A stretch of DNA of 64,000 nt. Source: an uncultured Formosa sp. GTDB lineage: Bacteria; Bacteroidota; Bacteroidia; Flavobacteriales; Flavobacteriaceae. Position 1 is the first letter of the stretch, and every line of letters starts with the position of its first letter. The stretch covers positions 1-64,000 of the forward strand of contig NZ_CANMTH010000012.1 of assembly GCF_947500765.1 (NCBI RefSeq). Direction: 5' to 3'. The notes below the pieces were generated by a model. The model was given only the letters and a program-made list of their open reading frames with translations. It ran no database searches and was not told where the DNA came from. Below are positions 54,601-63,400 of the stretch, piece by piece. Both the position numbers and the translations under genes were made by a program.

Positions 54601-54834
54601 TGGAGAGAGTTAGCTTTGTCTTATTCGTTGAATAAGAATCAGTTAGGGAGCACCCCTTTTAAATCTTTAAGATTTAGTTTGCAAGGAAGAAATATAGCAC
54701 TTTTTAATACTAGTATTCCTCATATTGATCCAGAAACAAATTTGTTTGGTTCAAGTAGTAATGGAGGGGGTATTGAATATAATGGTTTGCCTTCAACAAG
54801 TAGTATTGGGTTTGGTGTTAACGTTCAATTTTAA
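51679..54834 (+). CDS. SusC/RagA-family TonB-linked outer-membrane transporter
   Basis: A 1051-aa transporter with a signal peptide (1-26), a carboxypeptidase-regulatory-like domain (about 28-105; NITGKVIDESSIPASGVTV), a plug domain (LNEVVVTAMGIERAEKTLGYA; VRGLTRIFGDNNPLWVIDGVP; SAAALYGSRASNGVIVVTT) and a barrel. SusC forms a lidded importer with its SusD partner, energised by TonB. The size is at the usual value. The substrate cannot be read from the sequence; the neighbouring sulfatase suggests a sulfated compound. Confidence 0.96.
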   Translation: MKTKIFKLLIFFITIQFGTIQYIYSQENNITGKVIDESSIPASGVTVIIKGTRIGVQTDFDGNYSIKANQGQVLVFSYLGMGAEERTVGASTKIDVTLYEDAEALNEVVVTAMGIERAEKTLGYAVSTVKSEDFEEARETDVLQALQGKVSGVQITGGGGGVGTSTKITVRGLTRIFGDNNPLWVIDGVPISDDNSSDGGISGGANYGNRAQDINPDDIETLTVLKGASAAALYGSRASNGVIVVTTKKGKGKGATITYSSTMRFDTPLRLPDFQNSYGPGSLGVYSEIDGDNIQDASKGWGPAISSGTTYTDYAGNLQTFTSNPDLQKDFYDLGSTRVNSFSISGTSNEGKNNYRVSTSYSSNEGLLPGSSLDRLNLGLKAGSELSDKLSSEFSVNYINTGIDGAVATGANDPNILTSIVNLLPRVTNIDVFKPWVADDGVTQLSPVDADGTNNPYWIVNENQRTADTERFFGNVALTYSPVNHFSMLGRVGYDTYNTKYFRNNHKGTIGLLEGNYRQSTTSRNEITLDYIATYDNSFEDFDVTLRGGVQWNQRTTDIIGNLGTTLTIPELFSPGNVESNVPFNNYSQTRIFGTFGDFTMTYKKWLTLNATARNDWSSTLPENNNSYFYPSVALSFVFSDAFNIDSNIFSYGKLRTNWANVGGDTSAYRLDYLYTPQSSWYGQFSTSGTFPFGGQLAFSGPNSLPDAYLKPENQLSKEIGIELGFFKNRFTVDATYYKTNTTDQIIALSTSPSTGYSSAWTNLGEISNTGFELQLGIKLIRAKGFKWDLNYNFTTNETIIEDLGDLEKYTLASTYNGLTVAAGEGESIGLYGNRFARAVDENGNTIEDQILVGSTGLRYEGNTERLGDIMPDFTMGLTSVFSYKGWRLSTTFDWKEGGVLYSQTVSNLRTSGLAAETAVDRETLFVDPNTFVDNGDGTYSENTTPIPNVQSYWTNYSASRIHESNTFDATYIKWRELALSYSLNKNQLGSTPFKSLRFSLQGRNIALFNTSIPHIDPETNLFGSSSNGGGIEYNGLPSTSSIGFGVNVQF

Positions 54835-54845
54835 ATAAGAAAAAG

Positions 54846-56285
54846 ATGAAAAATACAATCATAAAAACAAAGTATTTATTTTTATTATCGTTAATTATAT
54901 TCAGCTTAAACGGATGTACTGATGATATAACAGATATTAATGAAGATCCATTAGCAGTAACAACAGTACCACCTTATCTTTTATTTCCTGAGGTCATAGT
55001 CAATATGTCTTCGCAAAGAGTTATTGAATTCGCAGGTTCTAATATGCATGCGCAACAATGGGCAGGTAGTGCTGGTACCTGGAGAAGTAGAAGTAGATAT
55101 ACACTTGGAGTGCCTTCAGTAAATAATGCATGGACAAATTGGTATACAACCTGTTTAAAAAATTTATCTTTAGTAGAATTATTAGTTGAAAAAGATTACC
55201 CAGAAGATGTATATATTACTGCTCAAGCGAAAATATTAGAAGGGTTTATTTATTCTAATATAACACAGGTATGGGGAGAAGTTCCATTTACCCAAGCAGG
55301 AAATCCAACAGAATATCCTAATCCAGAGTTTGATTCTCAAGAAACTGTAATGGAAGGTATAGTTACTTTAATGGATGAAGCTATTGCAATTTTAGAACAA
55401 GATATCGATTCAGACATTGTTGATGACTTAATTTTTGATGGAGATAAAGAGGCTTGGATTCGTTGGGCAAATTCTATTAAGTTAAAAATGCTCATGTTTA
55501 TGGCAAATATAAAACCTACTGAAGTATCAGACAGACTTCAGGAAGTAGCAAATAGCGCGTTAATACTAACGAACGAACAGGAAGCTAAATTAAAATACAG
55601 TTCTGAAATTGGTAACGAAAACCCTAAATATACTTTTATAAATAATTATTGGGGAGGAAATGTTAATTTATGGTACGCAGGAAGCCCTCTTGTAAACCTT
55701 ATGAATGATTTAGACGATCCCCGTAGAGCAACTTATTTTGATCAAAATGTAAATGGTGTTTATGTTGGTTTAGTTCAAGGATATACAGGTGTCACACTTA
55801 CTTCAAAAATAAATGTAAACAATATTCTAGCAGATACACCTGATAGATACTCAACAGCATCTGAAACCTATTTTTTATTGGCAGATGCTGCTGCAAATGG
55901 ATATATTTCAGGAGGTTTAGCACAAGCGAATACATGGTTTTTAGAAGGAGTTACATTGGCTTTAGATTATTTTGATGGTTCTTTAGGAGAGATTTCACAA
56001 ACAGATAAAGATACGTATATAGCAAGTTTGCCAGATTTATCAACACTAACAACAGATGAAGCACTAGATTATATAAACGACCAGCATTATATCTCTTTAT
56101 TTGGTAATGGAATTGAAGCATGGAATTTATGGAAAAGAACAAAGTCAGTTGATTTTGATATTCCTAACCTTTCTGGTGCCTCAGATATAATTAGAAGATA
56201 TACATATTCTAGCAATGAAGCTGCAGCTAATATAAACATACCTACTGAAGTAACTATTGAGGATCCTATGTGGTTTGAAAAATAG
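54846..56285 (+). CDS. SusD/RagB-family lipoprotein (SusD_2-like)
   Basis: A 479-aa outer-membrane lipoprotein with lipobox LNGC (Cys24) and the family start TDINEDPLAVTTVPPYLLFP. It has a helical SusD fold with RWANSIKLKMLMFMANI and a YFLLADAAANGYISGGLAQANTW stretch, and the carboxy end IPTEVTIEDPMWFEK. It lies 11 bp after susC and serves as the binding lid of the importer. The sequence style is that of the SusD_2 group, which includes transporters for peptides and other non-glycan cargo (inference). Confidence 0.94.
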   Translation: MKNTIIKTKYLFLLSLIIFSLNGCTDDITDINEDPLAVTTVPPYLLFPEVIVNMSSQRVIEFAGSNMHAQQWAGSAGTWRSRSRYTLGVPSVNNAWTNWYTTCLKNLSLVELLVEKDYPEDVYITAQAKILEGFIYSNITQVWGEVPFTQAGNPTEYPNPEFDSQETVMEGIVTLMDEAIAILEQDIDSDIVDDLIFDGDKEAWIRWANSIKLKMLMFMANIKPTEVSDRLQEVANSALILTNEQEAKLKYSSEIGNENPKYTFINNYWGGNVNLWYAGSPLVNLMNDLDDPRRATYFDQNVNGVYVGLVQGYTGVTLTSKINVNNILADTPDRYSTASETYFLLADAAANGYISGGLAQANTWFLEGVTLALDYFDGSLGEISQTDKDTYIASLPDLSTLTTDEALDYINDQHYISLFGNGIEAWNLWKRTKSVDFDIPNLSGASDIIRRYTYSSNEAAANINIPTEVTIEDPMWFEK

Positions 56286-56627
56286 AGTGTAATATTTTAG
56301 AATTATAGTAAGCTAGTGATGTTTCATTTTTTTTGAGTTAGTCATCGTCTTATAACTGTTTTATAAGATAAAAACTGAATTTTATAATTACTAGCTTACT
56401 ATAATTTAACGCAATTAATATGTCTATAAAAGATTAAAAAATGTCTTGTTAATAATGAGATAAGGTTTAAAAGAAAACAGAATTAAACGAGAAGTAATTT
56501 TACACTTAGTTTACATTCATCTATGGGCGTAATAACAAAATTACCAATTACGATAGCTAGATTTTGTCCGTAAATACATTCGAAAAGTAAAACGAATAAG
56601 AAATAAGATATATTAAATTTTTATTTA
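56286..56627. other. 342-bp region between susD and the sulfatase gene
   Basis: No gene is seen. The left part is filled by the inverted-repeat element 56301-56406. The right part holds a 15-bp stretch, 56501-56515, that resembles the reverse complement of the TGTAGTATAAGTGTA motif at 12 of 15 positions. Confidence 0.5.
56301..56406. repeat. 106-bp element with perfect 17-bp inverted repeats
   Basis: 56301-56317 and 56390-56406 are exact reverse complements, and the pairing continues for two more base pairs after a G-T. The inner part has a further CTTATA/TATAAG hairpin. It is not followed by a T-run. It could be an mRNA-processing structure that lowers expression of downstream genes, or a MITE-like element. 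Confidence 0.65.
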
Positions 56628-58202
56628 ATGATGATTATAAAAAAAAGAATATTTAACTACTTTACATTAATAGCTATTTTAATATTGTGTGGCTGTGAAA
56701 AAAAAACAGACACTAAAGAAGTAAATGTAGACATCGATAGGCCAAATATTTTATTTATTCCTATAGATGATCTCAGACCAGAGTTGGGGTGTTATGGTAA
56801 TAGCGACGTAATATCTCCTAATATTGACAAATTAGCCTCTAATGGCGTTGTTTTTAATCGTGCCTACTGCCAACAAGCCGTTTGTACTGCTTCTAGAACA
56901 AGTTTATTGACGGGTTTAAGACCTGACTCTACGCAAGTTTGGGATTTAAAAACACATTTTAGAGACCAAATGCCCGACCTGGTTACACTTCCTCAATTTT
57001 TTAAAAATAATGGTTACTATAGTGTTGGTTTAGGAAAAACGTTTCATAACACTTTGCAGGATTCCTTAGCTTGGAATGAGTATTTACATGTCGACGGATT
57101 TCCTTTCGATCCGGATGCTGTATACGTAAACCAAGATAATATTATAGAACAAAAAGAACTTGAATTAAAACGCTTAAAAGCAGGTCGAGCTAAATTTGAT
57201 AAGTATGGTTTTATTTATTCGAAAACTAGATCTAGTGAAATGGGACTGGTAGATGATGATGCTTATTATGATGGCGCTCAAACTACAATGGCTATTAAAA
57301 AATTAAGCGAATTAAAATCTAAAAATCAACCTTTCTTTTTATCTGTAGGGTTCTATAGACCGCATTTACCTTTTAACGCACCCAAAAAATATTGGGACAT
57401 GTATAATAGGGAAGATATAAAATTGGCAGATAATCAATTTCATCCAAAAGATAGTCCATCTTATGCTGTGCATGGGGATGCCGAACTTAGAGGGTATATG
57501 GATGCTAAAAACAACTTACCTTATCCTAATGAAGGAAATTGGGATGAAGAAAAGCAAAGAGAACTTAAGCATGCCTATTATGCCTCTATCTCTTATGTCG
57601 ATGCGCAAATAGGTAGAATAATGGACGAATTAGAACGTCTTGGGCTTAAAGATAATACCATTGTTGTACTTTGGGGAGATCATGGTTGGAAGCTTGGTGA
57701 ACATAATGGTTGGGGTAAACAAACCAATTATGAAATTGATGCTAGAGTACCATTAATTATTAGTGGAGATAAAGTTGCTGCTAAAGGTAAAATTAGTGAT
57801 GCTTTAACAGAGTTTGTAGATGTGTATCCAACACTTTGCGATGTAACAGGTTTTAATGTTCCCGAATATTTACAAGGAACAAGTTTAAAACCGCTTCTAA
57901 AAGATCCAGATTCAAAAGTAAAAGACGCTGCTTATAGTCAGTTTTTATTAGGAAGATTTGGGCCTATAAAAGAAAGAGAAGAAGAACGAATGGGATATAC
58001 TGTAAGGACAGATCGTTACCGTTATGTTGAATGGTATACCTGGAAGGCAGATAAAAAAGAAAAAGGAGAATTAGTGGGGAGAGAACTTTTTGATCATGAG
58101 AAAGATTCTCAAGAGAATATAAATGTTGTAAACGAAGTTGCAAACCAGGAATTAGTAGTAACGTTGTCTCAAGAATTAAAAAAAGGATTCACAACATTAT
58201 AA
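56628..58202 (+). CDS. Sulfatase, iduronate-2-sulfatase-like lipoprotein
   Basis: A 524-aa lipoprotein (lipobox LCGC, Cys23). Calcium-binding Asp pair is in NILFIPIDDLRPELGCYGN. The formylglycine motif is CTASR with Cys86 (CxAxR type, needs anaerobic or FGE-type maturation), followed by LLTGLRPDSTQVWDL as in iduronate-2-sulfatases. HLPF, and the second Asp-His pair in WGDHGWKLGEHN, are also present. It removes sulfate esters from a glycan or small sulfated molecule in the periplasm or at the surface. It starts 342 bp after susD. Confidence 0.93.
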   Translation: MMIIKKRIFNYFTLIAILILCGCEKKTDTKEVNVDIDRPNILFIPIDDLRPELGCYGNSDVISPNIDKLASNGVVFNRAYCQQAVCTASRTSLLTGLRPDSTQVWDLKTHFRDQMPDLVTLPQFFKNNGYYSVGLGKTFHNTLQDSLAWNEYLHVDGFPFDPDAVYVNQDNIIEQKELELKRLKAGRAKFDKYGFIYSKTRSSEMGLVDDDAYYDGAQTTMAIKKLSELKSKNQPFFLSVGFYRPHLPFNAPKKYWDMYNREDIKLADNQFHPKDSPSYAVHGDAELRGYMDAKNNLPYPNEGNWDEEKQRELKHAYYASISYVDAQIGRIMDELERLGLKDNTIVVLWGDHGWKLGEHNGWGKQTNYEIDARVPLIISGDKVAAKGKISDALTEFVDVYPTLCDVTGFNVPEYLQGTSLKPLLKDPDSKVKDAAYSQFLLGRFGPIKEREEERMGYTVRTDRYRYVEWYTWKADKKEKGELVGRELFDHEKDSQENINVVNEVANQELVVTLSQELKKGFTTL

Positions 58203-58215
58203 GTTGATAAACATT

Positions 58216-59019
58216 ATGAAAAAGTATATTTATGGTTTACTGTTTTTAGGACTTACCTCTTATATTAGCCCAAGTGAAAAAGAGGTCATACAACCTGATA
58301 AATTAGAAATAAAAGTACAAAAAATGAATACATTAGGATTGATAGGAGGAACGTCTTGGCATTCTACATTAGATTATTATAGCGCAATTAATCAAGCTGT
58401 AAACGATCACTTCGGAAATAATACAAATCCACCGTTGTTGGTTTATACGCTTAATCAGGCTGAGGTGCATCGTTTTCAAAGAGAAGATAAATGGGATTCC
58501 ATTGCGGCTATGTTAACACATGCAGCAAAAAGTCTTAATAAAGCAGGTGCGCGATCTGTAATGTTTTGCGCAAATACACCTCATAAAGTATATACTACGG
58601 TCCAAGATCAATTAGATTTTCCTGTGATACATATTGCAGATGCAACGTCTAAAGCGATTCATAAAAAAGGCTTAAAAAAAGTAGGTTTTATTGGAACTAA
58701 GTATAGTATGACCGAAGATTTTATTACGGGAAGAATAGAAGATAATGGTTTAGAAGTTCTTGTGCCTAAAGAAGAAAAGGTTATTGATGAATTGCATAGA
58801 ATTATTATAGAAGAACTTACATACGGAGAAGTTAAACCCGAATCTAAAAAGTATGTGTTAAGTGTTATAAATAAAATGAAAGATGAAGGCGCAGAAGGTA
58901 TTATTTTAGGCTGTACAGAGTTTCCTTTAATGATTTTTGAAGACGATCTTGATATTTCTATTTTTGATACAACTAAAATACATTCCTTATCAGGAGTAGA
59001 CTATATTTTAAACGAATAA
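58216..59019 (+). CDS. Aspartate/glutamate racemase family protein with N-terminal export signal
   Basis: 267 aa from the ATG at 58216. The racemase core begins at Met37 (MNTLGLIGGTSWHST) and carries both catalytic Cys, Cys118 in FCANTPHK and Cys233 in LGCTEFPLM. Enzymes of this family (YgeA-type Asp/Glu/hydantoin racemases) normally begin at that Met and are cytoplasmic. Here 36 extra residues form a signal-peptide-like start (KKYIYGLLFLGLTSYIS), so the enzyme may act in the periplasm. It follows the sulfatase by 13 bp and ends the operon. Confidence 0.9.
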   Translation: MKKYIYGLLFLGLTSYISPSEKEVIQPDKLEIKVQKMNTLGLIGGTSWHSTLDYYSAINQAVNDHFGNNTNPPLLVYTLNQAEVHRFQREDKWDSIAAMLTHAAKSLNKAGARSVMFCANTPHKVYTTVQDQLDFPVIHIADATSKAIHKKGLKKVGFIGTKYSMTEDFITGRIEDNGLEVLVPKEEKVIDELHRIIIEELTYGEVKPESKKYVLSVINKMKDEGAEGIILGCTEFPLMIFEDDLDISIFDTTKIHSLSGVDYILNE

Positions 59020-59052
59020 GTGGTTTGTTTATTTTGTGATAAACATGTTTAG

Positions 59053-59083
59053 AGCTGAACAACAGATGTTGTTCAGCTTTTTA
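59053..59083 (+). terminator. Terminator of the sulfatase-racemase operon
   Basis: A 10-bp perfect stem (59053-59062 with 59069-59078) with a T-tail. Confidence 0.85.
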
Positions 59084-59127
59084 CTTATTAAGACTTTGTA
59101 AACAGTATGTAAGTCGTTAATATTTGT

Positions 59128-60432
59128 CTATGATTTGTGTGAGTTTAAAAATGTAATTAGTGCTTCTACATCATCTGGTTTCGCTACAATTTTTTTGTCT
59201 TTATCTAGTACAAAAAATGATGGTGTACTCGAAATACCATACGCTACTGGAATTGGGTTGTCCCATTTTCCATAACCGTAAATTTGAGTAAAATCTGGAT
59301 AGTCTACAATAGTTTTTTCCCAATTAGGACGTTCGTCTTCCAGCCCTACAGCGAGTACTTGAATATTGGTTTTAGTTCCTAAGTATTTTTTTAATACAGG
59401 CAATTCAGCAAGGCAATGCGAGCATGTGCTACTCCAAAAGGTTACAATGTAAAAATCTTTTCCCGTAAGTTTACTTAGTTTACTACTTCCTTGTTTAGAA
59501 GGCCAAGAGAAATCGGGCGCTACTACGCCAATGGCTGTATTTTGAAACGCTTTCATGTCAGATAAAAGTAGTTCGTCTTTTACAGGATCTAATAATTTTT
59601 CTAGATATTTTGAAGCAATATAATTGGCAACCTCTTCGTTGTTAAGTTCTTTAAACTGGTTCCACAAGGACTCTAAAATTGATTTCTGAATTACTTTTTC
59701 TTTAGAAGTAACACCAACAACAACGTCTATATTGTTCTTATACGAGGTGTTTTCGTGTTGTTTGTCTACAAAAATGAAAATGTATCTTAGTGCAGAATCT
59801 AATAAAAAACTAGAGTTTTGTAGTACCGAATTGCTAAAGTCTATAGGCTTAAAGTAGTTGGTTTTGTAATTATTGAAATACGTTTGCGCATCTTCAAAAG
59901 CTGTTGGGATGTATGGTTTTTCTGCTTTAATAAAATCATGAACTAACATATTTTCAGACGTTTCTTCTGCTTTATGTTGTACTGTTTTTAACTCTGTAAA
60001 GCATGCCATATATTCGGCTTTGTCTTGAATGTTGTTGCTGTAAAATGTATTGATTTTGCTTTTAATAGCAAGCATCTCGCTTTTGTAATCATTTAATAGT
60101 GTATTCTCTTTAGATGATTGAAAAGAAATCCCTTTTTCCTTATCGAAACTAAAGACGATATCTTCATTATTATAAATAAATTCGAAATTATATTGATCTT
60201 GAGGTAGTGCGTATACTACACGATACATACCTGGTTTTTGAGAGGCGTCTAGCTCCATTTCAAAATGACCATTTACAATGTTTGTATTTGCAATGTAAAC
60301 TGGTTTAGAAGGTTCTAGTTTGTATAAAATAGCAGCTCTAAATTGTTCTGCAGGCAAAAATGTTCCAGAAACTTTATGCTGGGCCAATAGTATGGTTGGG
60401 AGTAGTAAAAATGTAAAAATTAATTTTTTCAT
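59128..60432 (-). CDS. TlpA-like thioredoxin-family exported protein
   Basis: A 434-aa protein with a signal peptide (1-18), a beta-rich N-terminal half (DUF4369-like start, HKVSGTFLPAEQFRAAILYK), a helical middle and a C-terminal TlpA/thioredoxin domain (about 300-434). The domain has the redox motif CSHC in FWSSTCSHCLAELPVL and the cis-Pro loop GISSTPSFFVLD. It reduces periplasmic disulfides. The start lies 5 bp after the mfd stop, so it is probably co-transcribed with mfd. Confidence 0.92.
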   Translation of the reverse strand: MKKLIFTFLLLPTILLAQHKVSGTFLPAEQFRAAILYKLEPSKPVYIANTNIVNGHFEMELDASQKPGMYRVVYALPQDQYNFEFIYNNEDIVFSFDKEKGISFQSSKENTLLNDYKSEMLAIKSKINTFYSNNIQDKAEYMACFTELKTVQHKAEETSENMLVHDFIKAEKPYIPTAFEDAQTYFNNYKTNYFKPIDFSNSVLQNSSFLLDSALRYIFIFVDKQHENTSYKNNIDVVVGVTSKEKVIQKSILESLWNQFKELNNEEVANYIASKYLEKLLDPVKDELLLSDMKAFQNTAIGVVAPDFSWPSKQGSSKLSKLTGKDFYIVTFWSSTCSHCLAELPVLKKYLGTKTNIQVLAVGLEDERPNWEKTIVDYPDFTQIYGYGKWDNPIPVAYGISSTPSFFVLDKDKKIVAKPDDVEALITFLNSHKS

Positions 60433-60437
60433 GTGTT

Positions 60438-63400
60438 TTAATTTAAAATAGGTTGTAAGGCAAGTAATGCTTGTTTTACAGTTTTAATATGGTCGAAAGT
60501 TAGTAATAGTCGTAGTCCTGCACGTGTTTGTTTTTCCTTCATTTTACACGCTTTTGGGTGGGATTGTACAAATTTTAAAACGTTTGTAAAACTAGCACTT
60601 TGGTAGAATGAACTTTGTTGGTCGCTAACAAAATAACCAACCATTTTACCTTGTTTCATAACTAATTTTTCTAATCCAATTTTTGTTGCAAGCCATTTAA
60701 CGCGTACGCTATTTAGTAAGTCTACAACTTGTACCGGAAGTTCTCCAAAACGATCGATTAGCTCTTTTTCGAATGCGATTAATTCGTCTTCTGTTTTTAA
60801 CTGATTAAGTTGTGTATATAGATTTAAACGCTCGGCAATATTATTAACATAATCGTCAGGGAACAGTAATTCAAAATCGGTGTCTATGGTAATGTCTTTA
60901 ACATATTCCTTAGGTTTGCCTTCTTCTTCTGGATATAAATCTTTAAACTCGTTTTCTTTTAATTCTTCAATGGCTTCATTTAAAATTTTCTGATAGGTAT
61001 CAAATCCAATATCATTTATAAATCCGCTTTGTTCGCCACCTAATAAATCACCAGCGCCACGAATTTCTAAATCCTTCATGGCAATATTAAAACCACTTCC
61101 TAATTCTGTGAATTGCTCTAAGGCGGTGATACGTTTTCTGGCGTCTTCGGTCATAGAAGAGTATTCTGGAGTAATAAAATAACAGAATGCTTTCTTGTTA
61201 CTTCTACCTACACGACCACGCATTTGGTGCAAATCGCTCAACCCAAAATTATTAGCGTTATTTATAAAAATAGTGTTTGCATTTGGTACATCTAAACCAC
61301 TTTCTACAATGGTTGTACTGACTAGAACATCAAAATCACCATTCATAAAAGACAACATTAGGTTTTCTAATTTTTTACCTTCCATTTGTCCGTGACCAAT
61401 ACCTACTTTTGCATCGGGAACCAAACGCTGAATTAAACCTGCAACTTCCTTAATGTTTTCAATTCTGTTATGAATGAAATAAATCTGTCCACCACGCTGA
61501 ATTTCGTAACTCACAGCATCGCGAATCGTTTCTTCTTCAAAACGAATAACATTACTTTCAATTGGATAACGGTTTGGCGGAGGTGTTGTAATTACAGATA
61601 AATCACGTGCTGCCATCAAGCTAAATTGTAGTGTTCTTGGAATTGGTGTTGCTGTTAATGTCAATACATCTACATTGTCTTTTAGTGTCTTTAGTTTTTC
61701 TTTTACGGCAACCCCAAATTTTTGTTCTTCATCTACAATAAGAAGTCCTAAGTCTTTAAAAACCACATTTTTATTTACAAGTTGGTGTGTGCCTATAATG
61801 ATGTCTACGTGTCCTTTTTCTAGTAGTTCTAAAGTTTCTCTTTTTTCTTTGGCAGTTCTAAATCTGTTTACGTAATCTACGGTTACAGGGAAGTCTTTTA
61901 AACGTTCTTTAAAGGTTTTGTGGTGCTGATATGCTAAAATGGTAGTTGGTACTAAAACAGCTACTTGTTTGCCGTTATCTACAGCTTTAAAAGCGGCACG
62001 GATAGCGACTTCTGTTTTTCCAAAACCTACATCGCCACAAACTAAGCGATCCATAGGGCGTTCGCTTTCCATGTCGTTTTTAATATCGGCAGTAGACGTG
62101 CTTTGGTCTGGCGTGTCTTCGTAAATAAATGAAGCTTCTAATTCGTGTTGTAAATGACTATCTGGATTGTATTGGTACCCTTTTTCTAACTTACGTTTTG
62201 CATACAGTTTAATCAGGTTAAAGGCAATTTCTTTAACGCGTGTTTTTGTTTTTTGTTTTAAAATTTTCCAAGCGTTACTTCCTAGTTTATGAATTTTTGG
62301 CGCCTTACCATCTTTTCCGTTAAACTTGGTTATTTTATGAAGTGCGTGTATGCTTAAATATAAAATATCGCGCTCGCCATAAATAAGTTTTATGGCTTCT
62401 TGTTTTTTGCCTTCAACATCAATTTTTTGAAGTCCGCCAAAACGTCCAACACCATGATCAATATGCGTAACATAATCGCCAATTTCTAAATTGGTAAGCT
62501 CTTTAAGTGTTATGGATTGCTTTTTAGCATAGCCATTTTTAAGACTGAATTTATGGTAACGTTCAAATATTTGGTGGTCTGTATAACACAACACTTTATT
62601 GGTGTGGTCTATAAAACCTTGATGTAACGATAAGACTATGGTTTGGTAAGATACACCTTGTTCTATGTCGTTAAATATATCGTGAAATCGTTTTGCTTGT
62701 TGTTCACTTATACAAGCAATATAATTGGTAAACCCTTTATTGTGATTGCTATTTAAATTTTCTATTAACAGATCGAATTGTTTATTAAAAGAGGGCTGTG
62801 GTGTGGTATTAAAAACAATACCAGTGTCTATACTTTTAGTGAAATAATAACCGCTTCCAAATTCTACAACAGTGAATTTTAAAAGTTGTTTTTTTAATAA
62901 TTCAGCATTACAAAATAACTCGTTTGGAGCGCTGTGTTTTATTTCTGAATTTAGATTTTCGAAGGCTTCTACAGCTTTGCCAAAAAGGACATCGCTTCCA
63001 GAAAACAGTAACTGACTGTTTTTAGAGAATATGACCGTTTTAGAGGATATGTATTTTATAAAACTTTCGCGACTTTCGTCTAATAATTTATTTTCAACAT
63101 TAGGAATAATACTGATTTTTTTAATTTGCTCTGTAGATAGTTGCGTTTCTACATCAAAAGTTCTAATGCTATCTACATCATCTCCAAAAAATTCTATACG
63201 ATAGGGTTCGTCATGCGAGAATGAAAACACATCTACAATCCCACCACGAACAGAAAATTCTCCTGGTTCTGTAACAAAATCGACACGTTTAAATTTATAT
63301 TCAAATAAAATTTCGTTTACAAAATCTATAGATAAATTATCGTTTACTGCAATTTTTAGTGTGTTGCGCTCTAGTTCTTTTTTTGTAACTACTTTTTCGA

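Noticed and set aside
56628..58202. Arylsulfatase or phosphatase reading of the sulfatase
   Set aside because: CTASR formylglycine motif and the TGLRPDSTQVWDL stretch point to the iduronate-2-sulfatase-like group, not to alkaline phosphatase.
61195..62124. Plus-strand frames inside mfd
   Set aside because: Antisense shadows; the minus frame has all helicase motifs.
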